From positions 1,922,001 to 1,986,000 of the forward strand of contig NZ_RKRA01000001.1 in assembly GCF_003814705.1 (NCBI RefSeq): a DNA stretch of 64,000 nt, written 5' to 3'. The notes beneath the pieces are model-generated. The model saw nothing but the letters and a program-made list of their open reading frames with translations, was not told the origin of the DNA and searched no databases. Every line of letters begins with the position of its first letter. The stretch's first letter is position 1. This DNA comes from Georgenia muralis (GTDB taxonomy: Bacteria > Actinomycetota > Actinomycetes > Actinomycetales > Actinomycetaceae). Of this stretch, positions 23,025-32,155 are shown in pieces. The position numbers were made by a program, and so were the translations under genes.

Positions 23025-25100
23025 ATGTCCGCTGAGACCTCCGGGCTCATCACACCGGATCTCGTGACGCTCGACGCCGACCTCGGCTCCACCAAGGACC
23101 AGGTCATCGCAGCTCTGGCCGCTCGTGTGGCGGCCGCCGGGCGCGCCGACGCCGCCGGGCTCACCGCCGACGCCCTCGAGCGCGAGGGCAAGTCCGCCAC
23201 CGGCCTCCCCGGTGGCATCGCCATCCCGCACTGCCGCTCGACGGCGGTCAGCGTGGGGTCCCTCGCCTTCGCCCGCCTCGACCCCAAGGTCGACTTCGGT
23301 GCGCCCGACGGCCCGGCAGAGCTCGTGTTCCTCATCGCCGCCGCGGAGGGCACCGGGTCGGAGCACATGAAGCTCCTCACCAAGCTCGCGCGCGCCCTGG
23401 TGAAGAAGGACTTCGTCGCCGCGCTGCGGGGAGCGGGCAGCGCGGAGGAGGTCGTCGCGCTCGTCGAGGGCGTCGTCAACCCGCCTGCCGCGGCCCCGGC
23501 GAGCGGGGCTGTCGGTGCCGCCCCCTCGGCGGGCACCGCACCGGCCGGCTCGGTGCCCGCCACGGCTGATACCTCCGCCCCGCCGGGCGCGGCCCCGGCC
23601 GCCGCCGACGGCGCAGCCACGCGGCGCATCGTCGCCATCACCGCCTGCCCCACCGGCATCGCCCACACCTACATGGCCGCCGACGCCCTCGTCGCCGCCG
23701 GCCAGGAGGCCGGCGTGACGGTCGAGGTCGAGACCCAGGGCTCGGGCGCGACCACCCCGCTCAGCGCCGCCACCATCGCCTCGGCCGACGCCGTCATCTT
23801 CGCCACGGACGTCGGCGTCAAGGGCAAGGAGCGCTTCGCCGGCAAGCCGGTCATCGAGTCGGGCGTCAAGCGGGCGATCAACGAGCCCGGTGTCATGATC
23901 ACCGAGGCCCTGCGCGCCGCCGACGACCCGTCCTCGCGCCGCGTCTCCGGCACCGCGGCGGACGCCGGCGCCCCTGCGGCCGCCGGTGGCCTGGGCATCG
24001 GCTCCCGCCTGAAGCAGGCGCTGCTCACGGGCGTGAGCTACATGATCCCGTTCGTCGCGGCGGGCGGCCTCATCATCGCCCTGGGCTTCCTCTTCGGCGG
24101 GTACGACATCGTCTTCGACTCCGCGGACATCGTCGTCAACAACAGCCTCACCAACCTCCCCGAGGGCGGCCTGGCGACCTACCTCGGCGCCGTCTTCCAC
24201 CAGCTCGGTGCGGCCGCCTTCGCGTTCCTCGTCCCGGCCCTGGCCGGCTACATCGCGTTCGCGATCGCCGACCGGCCGGGCATCGCGCCGGGCTTCACCG
24301 CGGGCGCCGTCGCCGTCTTCGTCGGCGCCGGGTTCATCGGTGGCCTCATCGGCGGTCTGCTCGCCGGCGTCGCGGCCCTGTGGATCTCCCGCATCACCGT
24401 GCCGCGCTGGCTGCGCGGGCTCATGCCGGTGGTCATCATCCCCCTGGTGGCGACGGTCTTCGCCGGCGGGCTCATGTTCGTGGTCCTCGGTCAGCCGCTC
24501 GCGGCCGTGACCACGGGGCTGTCGAACTGGCTCGGCGGGCTCAGCGGCACCTCTGCCGTCATCCTCGGCGTCATCCTCGGCCTCATGATGACCTTCGACC
24601 TCGGCGGCCCGGTCAACAAGGCGGCCTACGCCTTCGCCACCGCCGGTCTGGTGGTGACCGACCCGGCCACCCTGCGCGTCATGGCGGCCGTCATGGCCGC
24701 GGGCATGGTGCCGCCGCTGGCCATGGCGCTCGCGACGGTGGTCCGGCCCAAGCTCTTCACCGAGGTCGAGCGGGAGAACGGCAGCGCCGCGTGGCTGCTC
24801 GGCGCCTCGTTCATCTCCGAGGGGGCGATCCCCTTCGCCGCTGCCGACCCGCTGCGCGTCATCCCCTCGATGATGGCCGGCGGCGCCGTCACCGGTGCCA
24901 TCGCGATGGCCTTCGACGCACAGTCCCGTGCCCCGCACGGCGGGATCTTCGTCTTCTTCGCGATGAGCAACGTCCTGGCGTTCGTCGGCGCTATCGTCGC
25001 CGGGATGCTGGTCTCCGCGACCCTTGTCATCCTGGCCAAGGAGTTCGTCGGCCGCACGGCCGACGAGCCCGCCCAGGACGTCGCGGTCGCGGCCGTCTGA
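23025..25100 (+). CDS. fruA: PTS fructose transporter, fused IIA-IIB-IIC
   Basis: 691 residues, with GGAAGGAAG before ATG 23025. IIA domain (1-150) with the phosphohistidine H69 in GGIAIPHCRS; an Ala/Pro linker (152-198); IIB domain with the phosphocysteine C208 in ITACPTGIAHTYMAAD; then the IIC membrane domain with GVSYMIPFVAAGGLIIALGF and further helices. It imports fructose as fructose-1-phosphate, the FruK substrate. It is fed by enzyme I and HPr, both in this locus. Confidence 0.97.
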   Translation: MSAETSGLITPDLVTLDADLGSTKDQVIAALAARVAAAGRADAAGLTADALEREGKSATGLPGGIAIPHCRSTAVSVGSLAFARLDPKVDFGAPDGPAELVFLIAAAEGTGSEHMKLLTKLARALVKKDFVAALRGAGSAEEVVALVEGVVNPPAAAPASGAVGAAPSAGTAPAGSVPATADTSAPPGAAPAAADGAATRRIVAITACPTGIAHTYMAADALVAAGQEAGVTVEVETQGSGATTPLSAATIASADAVIFATDVGVKGKERFAGKPVIESGVKRAINEPGVMITEALRAADDPSSRRVSGTAADAGAPAAAGGLGIGSRLKQALLTGVSYMIPFVAAGGLIIALGFLFGGYDIVFDSADIVVNNSLTNLPEGGLATYLGAVFHQLGAAAFAFLVPALAGYIAFAIADRPGIAPGFTAGAVAVFVGAGFIGGLIGGLLAGVAALWISRITVPRWLRGLMPVVIIPLVATVFAGGLMFVVLGQPLAAVTTGLSNWLGGLSGTSAVILGVILGLMMTFDLGGPVNKAAYAFATAGLVVTDPATLRVMAAVMAAGMVPPLAMALATVVRPKLFTEVERENGSAAWLLGASFISEGAIPFAAADPLRVIPSMMAGGAVTGAIAMAFDAQSRAPHGGIFVFFAMSNVLAFVGAIVAGMLVSATLVILAKEFVGRTADEPAQDVAVAAV

Positions 25101-25129
25101 CCCGTTCGAGAACCACCGAAGGAGCACAC

Positions 25130-25390
25130 ATGCCCAGCCAGACCGCCATCGTCGGCTCCGCCGTCGGCCTCCACGCCCGCCCCGCCGCCATCATCGCCGC
25201 CGCCGCGTCGAAGTACGACGACGAGATCACCATCGCCATGGACGGCGAGGAGGCTGTCGACGCCGCGTCGGCGCTGATGATCATGACCCTCGGTGCCGAG
25301 AAGGGCGCCCAGGTCGTCGTCGAGTCCGACGACGAGGCGGCGCTCGCCGAGATCGTCGCCCTGGTCGAGCAGGACCTCGACGCCGAGTGA
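25130..25390 (+). CDS. ptsH: HPr phosphocarrier protein
   Basis: 86 residues, with GAAGGAG before the ATG. VGLHARPAA places the phosphohistidine at H15. The Ser46 region reads AASALMIMTLG, so a serine is kept although the surroundings differ from Firmicute HPr. It is the last PTS gene of the fru operon and relays phosphate from enzyme I to FruA. Confidence 0.96.
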   Translation: MPSQTAIVGSAVGLHARPAAIIAAAASKYDDEITIAMDGEEAVDAASALMIMTLGAEKGAQVVVESDDEAALAEIVALVEQDLDAE

Positions 25391-25415
25391 CCCGGACGGC
25401 GGGTACGTTCGTCCT

Positions 25416-26006
25416 GTGAGCAGCACGAGCGTCCCGCCGCCCGACGACCGCGCCCCGGACGGCGCCGGAGCCGCGCCCACCGCGGCGGACCCGGCGTCGG
25501 ACGGGGCGGTCGTGTCGCCGGCGGTGGCCGGCGGGCCCGAGGCCACACCGGCCGCCGAGGAGCAGGCTGGCGAGGAGCAGGCCGCCGAGAGGCAGGCTGG
25601 CGAGGAGCAGGCCGCCGAGGGGCAGGCTGGCGAGGAGCAGGCCGCCGAGGGGCAGGCTGGCGAGGAGCAGGCTGGCGAGGAGCAGGCTGGCGAGGAGCAG
25701 GCCGCCGAGGGGCAGGCTGGCGAGGCGCGCCGGGTGGCCGATGTGGTCGACCCCACCACCGTGCGCCAGGCCCCCCGGATCGGCCGGTTCATCCTGCTGG
25801 GCGCCGTCCTCGGCATCGCTCTCGCCGCGGTCCTGGCACTGGCGACCCCGGCGTCCGAGCTCGACCGCTCCGACCTCTTCTGGTTCCTCCTGCTCGGGCT
25901 CGCGCCCGTCGGGGCGCTCACCGGCGCTGTCGTCGCGCTCGTCCTGGACCGGCGCTCGTTGCGGGCGCAGTCCGCTCGCGGGGCGGGTCAGGGAGCGCGG
26001 CCGTAG
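25416..26006 (+). CDS. Small membrane protein with a Glu/Gln/Ala repeat domain
   Basis: 196 residues from GTG 25416. A Pro/Ala-rich head is followed by an acidic repeat (about 48-105) of the five-residue units GEEQA, AEEQA and AEGQA, then two hydrophobic helices (FILLGAVLGIALAAVLAL and FWFLLLGLAPVGALTGAVVAL) and a basic tail. The helices resemble those of short actinobacterial membrane proteins often seen next to ptsH or RNB genes; no function is known. The repeat probably faces the cytosol or forms a flexible charged stalk. The start is the first GTG after HPr; no strong ribosome site is visible. Confidence 0.7.
   Translation: MSSTSVPPPDDRAPDGAGAAPTAADPASDGAVVSPAVAGGPEATPAAEEQAGEEQAAERQAGEEQAAEGQAGEEQAAEGQAGEEQAGEEQAGEEQAAEGQAGEARRVADVVDPTTVRQAPRIGRFILLGAVLGIALAAVLALATPASELDRSDLFWFLLLGLAPVGALTGAVVALVLDRRSLRAQSARGAGQGARP
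25556..25727 (+). repeat. 15-bp minisatellite coding GEEQA/AEGQA units
   Basis: About eleven 15-bp units (gaggagcaggctggc, gaggagcaggccgcc, gaggggcaggctggc) in higher-order order. The frame is kept. It produces long antisense Leu/Ala open frames that are shadows. Confidence 0.9.
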
Positions 26007-26015
26007 GGTTCCCCC

Positions 26016-27602
26016 GTGGTCAGCCGTTACCTTCGCCTCGACGCCGCCCCGCCGGAGGAGGTCCTCCGGGCGCTCTCCTCCCTGCGCGAGGAGCTGGGCA
26101 TCTCCCCGGACTTCCCGCCGGAGGTCATGGCCGAGGCCGAGGCGGTCGCCGGCGGCTCCGAGGAGGGCGCCGTACCGGGTAGCGCTGCGCGCGGGGCGGC
26201 GCCGCCCGAGGTGGCGACCGTGGACGCCACGGACATCCCCTTCGTCACCGTGGACCCGCCCGGGTCCCGCGACCTCGACCAGGCGCTCCACCTCGAGGCC
26301 GACGGTGACGGGCTCCGCGTGCGGTACGCCATCGCGGCCGTCTCCACGTTCGTCGCGCCGGGCGGGGCCATCGACCGCGAGGCCCACGCCCGGGGCGTCA
26401 CCGTCTACGGCCCGGACGGCTCCTACGCCCTGCACCCGCCACAGCTCGGCGCCGGCGTCGCGAGCCTGCTGGAGGGTCAGAACCGCCCGGCCTACCTCTG
26501 GCACCTCCGCGTCGACGCCACCGGAGCGCTCGTCGACGCCAGGGTCGAGCTCGCCGTCGTCCGCTCCCGGGCTCAGCTCACGTACGAGGAGGTCCAGGCT
26601 GCCCACGACGGCCGGGCCCCGCTGCCGCACGGTGTCCCGGCGGACCTGCCCCGTCTGCTTCGACGGTTCGGTGAGCTGCGCGTGGAGCAGGAGCGGGCTC
26701 GCGGCGGGATCTCGCTCGACATCCCCGAGCAGAGCGTCGTGCGCAACGAGCACGGGTTCGTCCTGTCCTACCGCGCCACGCTCCCGGTGGAGGAGTGGAA
26801 CGCCCAGGTCTCCCTCCTCACCGGCATCGCGGCGGCGTCGATGATGCGCGAGGCGGGCGTCGGCATCCTGCGCACGCTGCCCGAGTCCGACCCGCGCGAC
26901 GTCGCCCGGCTCCGCCGCACGGCCCGCGCCCTGGGCGTCGAGTGGCCGGCATCGACCCCCTACCCCGAGCTCGTGCGCAGCCTCGACTCGGCGGTTCCCG
27001 CCCACGCGGCGTTCCTCAACGAGGCCACCACGTTGTTCCGCGGCGCGGGTTACCTGGCGTTCGGTGTCGGTGAGAGCGCTGGCGACGCCGGCGGCGGCGA
27101 GGCAGGTGGCGGTCAGGCGGGAGGCGGTCAGGCGGGGGGCGGCGTCGGTGCCGAGCCGACCAACACGCGGCACGCCGCGATCGCGGCGGAGTACGCCCAC
27201 GTGACGGCTCCGCTGCGCCGGCTCGTCGACCGGTATGGGCTGGCGGTGTGCCTGGCGCACTGCAGCGGGAAGCCGGTGCCGCCGTGGGTGCTCGACGCCC
27301 TGCCGGGCCTGCCGGCGACGATGTCGGGGGCGACGCGGCGGGCCGGCGCGTACGAGCGCGGGGCGGTCGACGCCCTCGAGGCCCTGGTCCTCCAGGGTCG
27401 TGAGGGCGAGGAGTTCACCGGGGTCGTCACCGAGTCCGACGGTGACGACGCCGACCGGCGCGAGCGCGGGACGGTCGAGCTGCGGGAGGTCGCTGTCAAG
27501 GGTCGGGTCGAGGGCTCGTCCCTCCCCGTCGGCGAAGAGGTCCGGGTGCGCCTCGTCGAGGCCGACGTGCCCGGTCGGAAGGTGCTCTTCAGCCTGCTCT
27601 GA
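26016..27602 (+). CDS. RNB-domain (RNase II/R-like) ribonuclease
   Basis: 528 residues from GTG 26016. The catalytic RNB core is seen in FVTVDPPGSRDLDQALHLE (the aspartates that hold magnesium), YLWHLRVD, and HAAIAAEYAHVTAPLRRLVDRYG near the C-terminus, with a C-terminal beta-rich domain. It degrades RNA 3' to 5'. The typical N-terminal cold-shock domains are short or absent, as in the actinobacterial lineage. A Gly-rich repeat (about 355-375, GGGEAGGGQAGGGQ) is inserted just before the HAAIAAEYAH motif, in the same style as other repeats in this backbone. Confidence 0.9.
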   Translation: MVSRYLRLDAAPPEEVLRALSSLREELGISPDFPPEVMAEAEAVAGGSEEGAVPGSAARGAAPPEVATVDATDIPFVTVDPPGSRDLDQALHLEADGDGLRVRYAIAAVSTFVAPGGAIDREAHARGVTVYGPDGSYALHPPQLGAGVASLLEGQNRPAYLWHLRVDATGALVDARVELAVVRSRAQLTYEEVQAAHDGRAPLPHGVPADLPRLLRRFGELRVEQERARGGISLDIPEQSVVRNEHGFVLSYRATLPVEEWNAQVSLLTGIAAASMMREAGVGILRTLPESDPRDVARLRRTARALGVEWPASTPYPELVRSLDSAVPAHAAFLNEATTLFRGAGYLAFGVGESAGDAGGGEAGGGQAGGGQAGGGVGAEPTNTRHAAIAAEYAHVTAPLRRLVDRYGLAVCLAHCSGKPVPPWVLDALPGLPATMSGATRRAGAYERGAVDALEALVLQGREGEEFTGVVTESDGDDADRRERGTVELREVAVKGRVEGSSLPVGEEVRVRLVEADVPGRKVLFSLL

Positions 27603-27620
27603 CGCGACGGCTCGCCGGCG

Positions 27621-27669
27621 ACGAGATTGCTCATCTGGTCCTCGACAGCGACCAGATGAGCAATCTCGT
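27621..27669. repeat. Perfect 20-bp inverted repeat between the RNB gene and purF
   Basis: Arms acgagattgctcatctggtc (27621-27640) and its exact complement (27650-27669) flank a 9-nt loop. It begins 18 bp after the RNB stop and ends ~75 bp before purF. The arms are only 50% GC in a ~74% GC region. It may terminate transcription, but a perfect low-GC palindrome of this length is also typical of dispersed genomic palindromes. Confidence 0.9.
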
Positions 27670-27744
27670 GGGCGGGTGGCGCCGGGTCCGCCCCGGCGTG
27701 GACGGCCTCGACGACGCCCCGGACCGGTGTGGGACCATGTGGCC

Positions 27745-29247
27745 GTGGCACGCGGCGACGGACGGCTTTCCCACGAGCTCCTCCCGGGCGAGAAGGGGCC
27801 GCAGGACGAGTGCGGCGTCTTCGGGGTCTGGGCCCCGGGCGAGGACGTCGCCCGCCTGACGTACTTCGGCATCTACGCCCTGCAGCACCGCGGCCAGGAG
27901 TCCGCGGGCATCGCCACCTCCAACGGCGAGCAGATCCTCGTCTACAAGGACATGGGCCTGGTCTCCCAGGTGTTCGACGACCGTGCCCTGCAGCCCCTCC
28001 AGGGGCACATCGCCGTCGGCCACGTGCGCTACTCCACCACCGGCGCCTCGGCCTGGGAGAACGCCCAGCCCACCCTGGGCCCGACGGCGGCCGGAACGGT
28101 CGCGCTGGGCCACAACGGCAACCTCACCAACACCACCGAGCTCATGGAGATGGTCCAGGAGCGATTCGGCAAGGACCTGCGCGGCGAGCTCGGCCGCGGC
28201 TCCTCCACCGACACGGCGGTCATCACCGCGATGCTCGGCGGCACCGCCCGGGCGGGGGAGCGGCTCGAGGACGTCGCGATGGAGGTGCTCCCGCTCCTCG
28301 AGGGCGCCTTCTCGCTCGTCTTCATGGACGAGCACACCCTCTACGCCGCCCGGGACGCCCACGGCATCCGCCCCCTCGTGCTCGGCCGCCTCGATCGGGG
28401 GTGGGCCGTCGCGTCGGAGACGGCGGCGCTGGACATCGTCGGGGCCACGTACGTCCGCGAGATCGAGCCCGGCGAGCTCGTCACCATCGACGCCGACGGG
28501 TTGCGCTCGCGCCGGTTCGCCGAGGCGACGCCGCACGGCTGCGTCTTCGAGTACGTCTACCTCGCCCGGCCGGACACCCGCATCGCCGACCGCTCGGTCA
28601 ACGCCTCGCGGCTGGAGATGGGCCGCGTCCTGGCGCGCGAGCACCCGGTGGACGCCGACCTGGTCATCCCCACCCCGGAGTCCGGGACGCCCGCCGCCAT
28701 CGGCTACGCGCAGGGCTCGGGCATCCCCTTCGGCCAGGGCCTGGTGAAGAACTCCTACGTGGGGCGCACCTTCATCCAGCCCACCCAGACCATCCGTCAG
28801 CTCGGCATCCGGCTCAAGCTCAACCCCCTGCGGGAGGTCATCGAGGGCAAGCGGCTCGTCGTCGTCGACGACTCCATCGTGCGGGGCAACACCCAGCGCG
28901 CCCTGGTGCGGATGCTGCGCGAGGCGGGCGCCGCGGAGGTCCACGTGCGGATCTCCTCCCCGCCGGTGAAGTGGCCCTGCTTCTACGGCATCGACTTCGC
29001 CACGCGGGCCGAGCTCATCGCGAACGGGCTGACCACCGACGAGATCCGCGCCTCCCTCGGCGCCGACTCCCTCGGCTACATCTCCCTCGAGGGCATGGTC
29101 GAGGCCACGGCCATCCCGCAGCAGCGGCTGTGCACGGCGTGCTTCACCGGCAGCTACCCGGTCCGCCTGGGTGAGCACGCCACCATCTCCGGCGCCGAGG
29201 CCCCGAGCGTGCCCCCCACCCCCGCCACCACCGGAGCAGCGCAGTGA
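27745..29247 (+). CDS. purF: Amidophosphoribosyltransferase
   Basis: 500 residues from GTG 27745, giving the actinobacterial opening (M)ARGDGRLSHELLPGEKGPQDECGVFG; GTG 27739 is an alternative. The propeptide is removed to expose the Cys23 nucleophile of the glutaminase domain. RGQESAGIA, GHVRYSTTG and the PRPP site VVVDDSIVRGNT are present, and the cysteines near the C-terminus fit the iron-sulfur type. It commits PRPP to purine synthesis. The stop overlaps the purM start. Confidence 0.96.
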   Translation: MARGDGRLSHELLPGEKGPQDECGVFGVWAPGEDVARLTYFGIYALQHRGQESAGIATSNGEQILVYKDMGLVSQVFDDRALQPLQGHIAVGHVRYSTTGASAWENAQPTLGPTAAGTVALGHNGNLTNTTELMEMVQERFGKDLRGELGRGSSTDTAVITAMLGGTARAGERLEDVAMEVLPLLEGAFSLVFMDEHTLYAARDAHGIRPLVLGRLDRGWAVASETAALDIVGATYVREIEPGELVTIDADGLRSRRFAEATPHGCVFEYVYLARPDTRIADRSVNASRLEMGRVLAREHPVDADLVIPTPESGTPAAIGYAQGSGIPFGQGLVKNSYVGRTFIQPTQTIRQLGIRLKLNPLREVIEGKRLVVVDDSIVRGNTQRALVRMLREAGAAEVHVRISSPPVKWPCFYGIDFATRAELIANGLTTDEIRASLGADSLGYISLEGMVEATAIPQQRLCTACFTGSYPVRLGEHATISGAEAPSVPPTPATTGAAQ

Positions 29248-30356
29248 GCGAGACGAGCCCGATCACCTACGCCGGCGCCGGCGTCGACACCGAGGCCGGC
29301 GACCGCGCGGTCGAGCTGATGAAGGACGCGGTGCGGGCCACCCACACGCCCGACGTGGTCGGCGGGGTCGGGGGTTTCGCCGGGCTCGTCGACGTCTCGG
29401 CGCTGCGCGAGTACCGCCGTCCCCTGCTGGCCACCTCCACCGACGGCGTCGGCACCAAGGTCGCCGTCGCCCAGGCGATGGACGTCCACCACACCATCGG
29501 CCACGACCTCGTCGGGATGGTCGTCGACGACATCGTCGTCGTGGGCGCCCGCCCCCTCCTCATGACCGACTACATCGCCTGCGGCAAGGTCGTGCCGGAG
29601 CGGATCGCGGACATCGTCCGCGGCATCGCCGAGGCCTGCGCGCTGGTCGGCACCCCGCTCCTGGGGGGCGAGACGGCCGAGCACCCCGGCCTGCTGGGCG
29701 AGCAGGAGTACGACGTCGCCGGTGCCGCCACCGGCGTCGTCGAGGCCGACGCCGTCCTGGGGGCCGAGCGGGTCCGGGCCGGCGACGTCGTCGTCGCCAT
29801 GGCGTCCTCGGGCCTGCACTCCAACGGCTACTCCCTCGTGCGGCGCGTCATCGAGGTCGCCGGCTGGGGCCTGGAGCGTCACGTCCCCGAGCTGGGCCGG
29901 ACCCTGGGCGAGGAGCTGCTCGAGCCGACCCGGCTGTACACCCCGGCCTGCCTCGACCTCGTCGGGACCGGTCAGGTGCACGCCTTCAGCCACGTCACCG
30001 GCGGCGGTCTGGCGGCCAACCTCGCCCGGGTCCTGCCCGCCGGCCTCGTGGCGGACCTCGACCGCGCCGGCTGGACCGTGCCGCCGGTGTTCGAGCTGGT
30101 GCGCAGCCTGGGCCAGGTCCCGTGGACGGACCTGCAGAACACCCTCAACCTCGGCGTCGGCATGGTCGCGGTGGTGCCCGCCGACGCCGCGGACGCGACC
30201 GTCGCGGCCGTCCGGGCGCGCGGCATCGACGCCTGGGAGCTGGGGACGGTCCGCGACGACGACGGCGCGCCGGGTCCGGACGGGCCGGCCGTGCGCGGCA
30301 CCAAGGGTGTCGCCGGCGGCGCGGTCCGGCTGCACGGCTCCTACGTCACGGGCTGA
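29244..30356 (+). CDS. purM: Phosphoribosylformylglycinamidine cyclo-ligase
   Basis: 370 residues from GTG 29244, overlapping purF by 4 bp. It closes FGAM to AIR with ATP, the step after PurL. ITYAGAGVDTEAGDRAVELMK, STDGVGTKVAVA, DLVGMVVDDIVVVGARPL, LLGGETAEHPG and SHVTGGGLAANLAR are family landmarks. Confidence 0.97.
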   Translation: MSETSPITYAGAGVDTEAGDRAVELMKDAVRATHTPDVVGGVGGFAGLVDVSALREYRRPLLATSTDGVGTKVAVAQAMDVHHTIGHDLVGMVVDDIVVVGARPLLMTDYIACGKVVPERIADIVRGIAEACALVGTPLLGGETAEHPGLLGEQEYDVAGAATGVVEADAVLGAERVRAGDVVVAMASSGLHSNGYSLVRRVIEVAGWGLERHVPELGRTLGEELLEPTRLYTPACLDLVGTGQVHAFSHVTGGGLAANLARVLPAGLVADLDRAGWTVPPVFELVRSLGQVPWTDLQNTLNLGVGMVAVVPADAADATVAAVRARGIDAWELGTVRDDDGAPGPDGPAVRGTKGVAGGAVRLHGSYVTG

Positions 30357-30401
30357 GCCGGCCCCGGGGCCTGGACCGCCAGGGCCTTCAGGGCGCCTGA
30401 A

Positions 30402-30452
30402 CGACCACGCCCGCAGGGCGCCGCTGAAGCGGTCGCACCCTGCGGGCGGTCG
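30402..30452. terminator. Bidirectional hairpin between purM and DUF3073
   Basis: Arms cgcccgcaggg (30408-30418) and complement (30438-30448), with further pairing outside a 2-nt bulge. It lies between convergent stops and probably serves both genes. Confidence 0.75.
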
Positions 30453-30483
30453 TCGTCACATCCCCGGCGGTGAGCCGGCGACG

Positions 30484-30690
30484 TCACGGGGTCCGGCGGA
30501 TCTGACCCCAGTCGTCGTCGTCTTCCTCCATGGCGGGGGGGATCTCGGCGTAGTCGACATCGTCGTCCACGCCGTCAGTACGAGGAGACGTGAGCTCTCG
30601 TTCGAGAGCCCGGTAGTCGGTCTCGGGGCTGAAGTACTTCAGCTTCCGAGCGACCTTCGTCTGCTTGGCCTTCTGACGGCCGCGCCCCAT
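30484..30690 (-). CDS. DUF3073 protein
   Basis: 68 residues from ATG 30690 with GGAGGGGG upstream. MGRGRQKAKQTKVARKLKYFSPETDYRALERELT is the DUF3073 signature; the tail is acidic and ends DDDDWGQIRRTP. Very common beside purM in actinobacteria. No known function; the basic head and acidic tail suggest nucleic-acid or ribosome contact, which is inference. Confidence 0.95.
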   Translation of the reverse strand: MGRGRQKAKQTKVARKLKYFSPETDYRALERELTSPRTDGVDDDVDYAEIPPAMEEDDDDWGQIRRTP

Positions 30691-30973
30691 GGCGTCGACC
30701 CCCTCCAACGTAGAACCGGGGCAGGCACCGTTCGGTGCGGCCCCGTGTTTATGGTCATCTGTGTCGTGGGGCAACGGTACATGCTCGCGGCCCCCCACAG
30801 CCATTCCGTGCCCGTCGGCGGGGTGTGGTCATCATCTCCGGCGCCGGGACCAAAGATGTCCATACGTCCAGAATGTCGGGACCATAGGCCCGACCCCGTG
30901 CCCTGTACGCGTGGTTTGCTGAGTTCCACGAGGCGCCTCAGCGCCGGAGGAACGCGATCCCGGGAGGGTAGCC

Positions 30974-31216
30974 ATGTCGATGACGGACGGGACCACTGAG
31001 CAGCTGCTCACGCCGTCGGAGGTGGCAGCGCGCTTCCGGGTGGACCCCAAGACGGTGACCCGCTGGGCGAACGCGGGCAAGATCTCCTCGATCCGGACTC
31101 TCGGCGGTCACCGCCGGTTCCGCCGGAGCGAGGTCGAGGCGCTGCTCCTGGCCAGTGGGCTGGCCGAGGAGATCCACGACAAGCCCGTCAGCGACGTCTC
31201 CACCGCAGCACGATAA
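30974..31216 (+). CDS. bldC: BldC-family MerR-like DNA-binding protein
   Basis: 80 residues from ATG 30974 (GGAGGG 5 nt upstream). The core LLTPSEVAARFRVDPKTVTRWANAGKISSIRTLGGHRRFRRSEVEALL is nearly identical to Streptomyces BldC, which binds direct repeats cooperatively and controls development there. Here its role is probably broader. Its 3' end overlaps the convergent DUF3618 gene by 29 bp. It diverges from DUF3073 across a ~280-bp gap (30691-30973) in which I see no gene. Confidence 0.95.
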   Translation: MSMTDGTTEQLLTPSEVAARFRVDPKTVTRWANAGKISSIRTLGGHRRFRRSEVEALLLASGLAEEIHDKPVSDVSTAAR

Positions 31217-31472
31217 GCAGGGCCGCCGCAGCCACGCTCGCACCGAGCGTGGCCAGAGCCTTGGGGTCGCGGCGGCTCACGTCGTCGGCGAAGGTCCTCG
31301 CCCGCTCCGTGGCGACCTCCTTCGCCGCGTCGATCTGCGCGCGCGGGTCGAGCCGGTCGCTGAGCTCGTTGACGGTGTCGGTCAGCTGAGCCCTGGTCCG
31401 GGCGATCTCGGCCTCGATCTGCTCCGGCGTGCGCTTCTTGACGGAGTCGGGCGTCTGCTTGGCGTCGCTCAC
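31188..31472 (-). CDS. DUF3618 membrane-anchored protein
   Basis: 94 residues from GTG 31472, overlapping the stop of the gene before it (GTGA). RTPEQIEAEIARTRAQLTDTVNELSDRLDPR is the DUF3618 signature; one C-terminal helix (LATLGASVAAAALLIVL) ends in RWRRR. It normally follows a DUF1469/holin-superfamily gene, as here. Probably an inner-membrane envelope protein of unknown job. Confidence 0.9.
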   Translation of the reverse strand: MSDAKQTPDSVKKRTPEQIEAEIARTRAQLTDTVNELSDRLDPRAQIDAAKEVATERARTFADDVSRRDPKALATLGASVAAAALLIVLRWRRR

Positions 31473-31933
31473 TTCTTGATCCCCTTCTTCACCGCGTCGA
31501 GATCCTCCTTGATGCCCTCCTGGGGCTTGGCCTCGAACTCCTTGGAGGCGTCGATCGCCTTCTTGCCCAGGAGCGCCGCGATGCCGGCGACGACGAGCAG
31601 GACGACCGCGACGATGAGTGCGGAGAGCCACGCGGGCAGCGCCGTCGCGAGACCGAGGACGGCGGCGGCGAGGAGCACGCCGAAGGCGTAGAGGCCCATG
31701 ACGGCGGCGAAGCCGAGGAACCCGGCGCCGGTGCCCAGCCGCTTGCCCTTCTCGGCCAGCTGGGCCTGGGCGAGCTGGAGCTCGTCGCGGATCAGTCGCG
31801 AGAACTGCTCGGAGACCGAGGAGACGAGCTCGCCGATGGTCTTGCCCCGCGGGGCGCCCCCTGGTGCCTGACCGCCCACGTACGCGTCCTCGACCACCGG
31901 AGTGGTCGGGCCGTCTGCCGATGTGCTCGCCAC
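31469..31933 (-). CDS. Phage-holin-superfamily (DUF1469) membrane protein
   Basis: 154 residues from GTG 31933 with GAGGAG upstream. TIGELVSSVSEQFSRLIRDELQLAQAQLAEKGK precedes two strong membrane helices (about 75-125), and the basic tail is KEFEAKPQEGIKEDL. This is the common actinobacterial 'phage holin family' protein; it is a housekeeping envelope protein, not a phage remnant. It forms an operon with the DUF3618 gene. Confidence 0.9.
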   Translation of the reverse strand: MASTSADGPTTPVVEDAYVGGQAPGGAPRGKTIGELVSSVSEQFSRLIRDELQLAQAQLAEKGKRLGTGAGFLGFAAVMGLYAFGVLLAAAVLGLATALPAWLSALIVAVVLLVVAGIAALLGKKAIDASKEFEAKPQEGIKEDLDAVKKGIKK

Positions 31934-32102
31934 GATCTTCTCCTCGCATCCGTCCGACGGCACCGGAGCCGACGCCGACAGGCCCATGATTGCCGTCCCC
32001 GGCGCGCCCTGCACGCCAAGACTGCCAGGTTCCCACGGCGCTGACCTGCGTGTGCGGCAAGCGCGCCGCCCGGTGGGCGACGGTCGCGGGCGTTTCGTCC
32101 GG

Positions 32103-32120
32103 GTGAACCCGATGTGAACC
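32103..32120. promoter_or_regulatory. PHO-box-like direct repeat
   Basis: Two copies of GTGAACC (32103-32109, 32114-32120) with an 11-bp period. On the minus strand they read GGTTCACatcgGGTTCACC, which matches the actinobacterial PhoP box layout (direct repeats of GTTCACC every 11 bp). It is 36 bp upstream of the -35 box of the nuclease gene. Confidence 0.6.
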
Positions 32121-32155
32121 TTTGAGGGTTTCGGGAGATTCGGGTGGAGAAGTCC

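Noticed and set aside
25281-27872. Long antisense frame with Leu/Ala repeats
   Set aside because: It is antisense to the ptsH, membrane-protein and RNB genes; the Leu/Ala repeat is a by-product of the 15-bp minisatellite.
31469-31933. Phage holin implying a prophage
   Set aside because: The gene is the common actinobacterial envelope pair with DUF3618; no other phage genes occur nearby.
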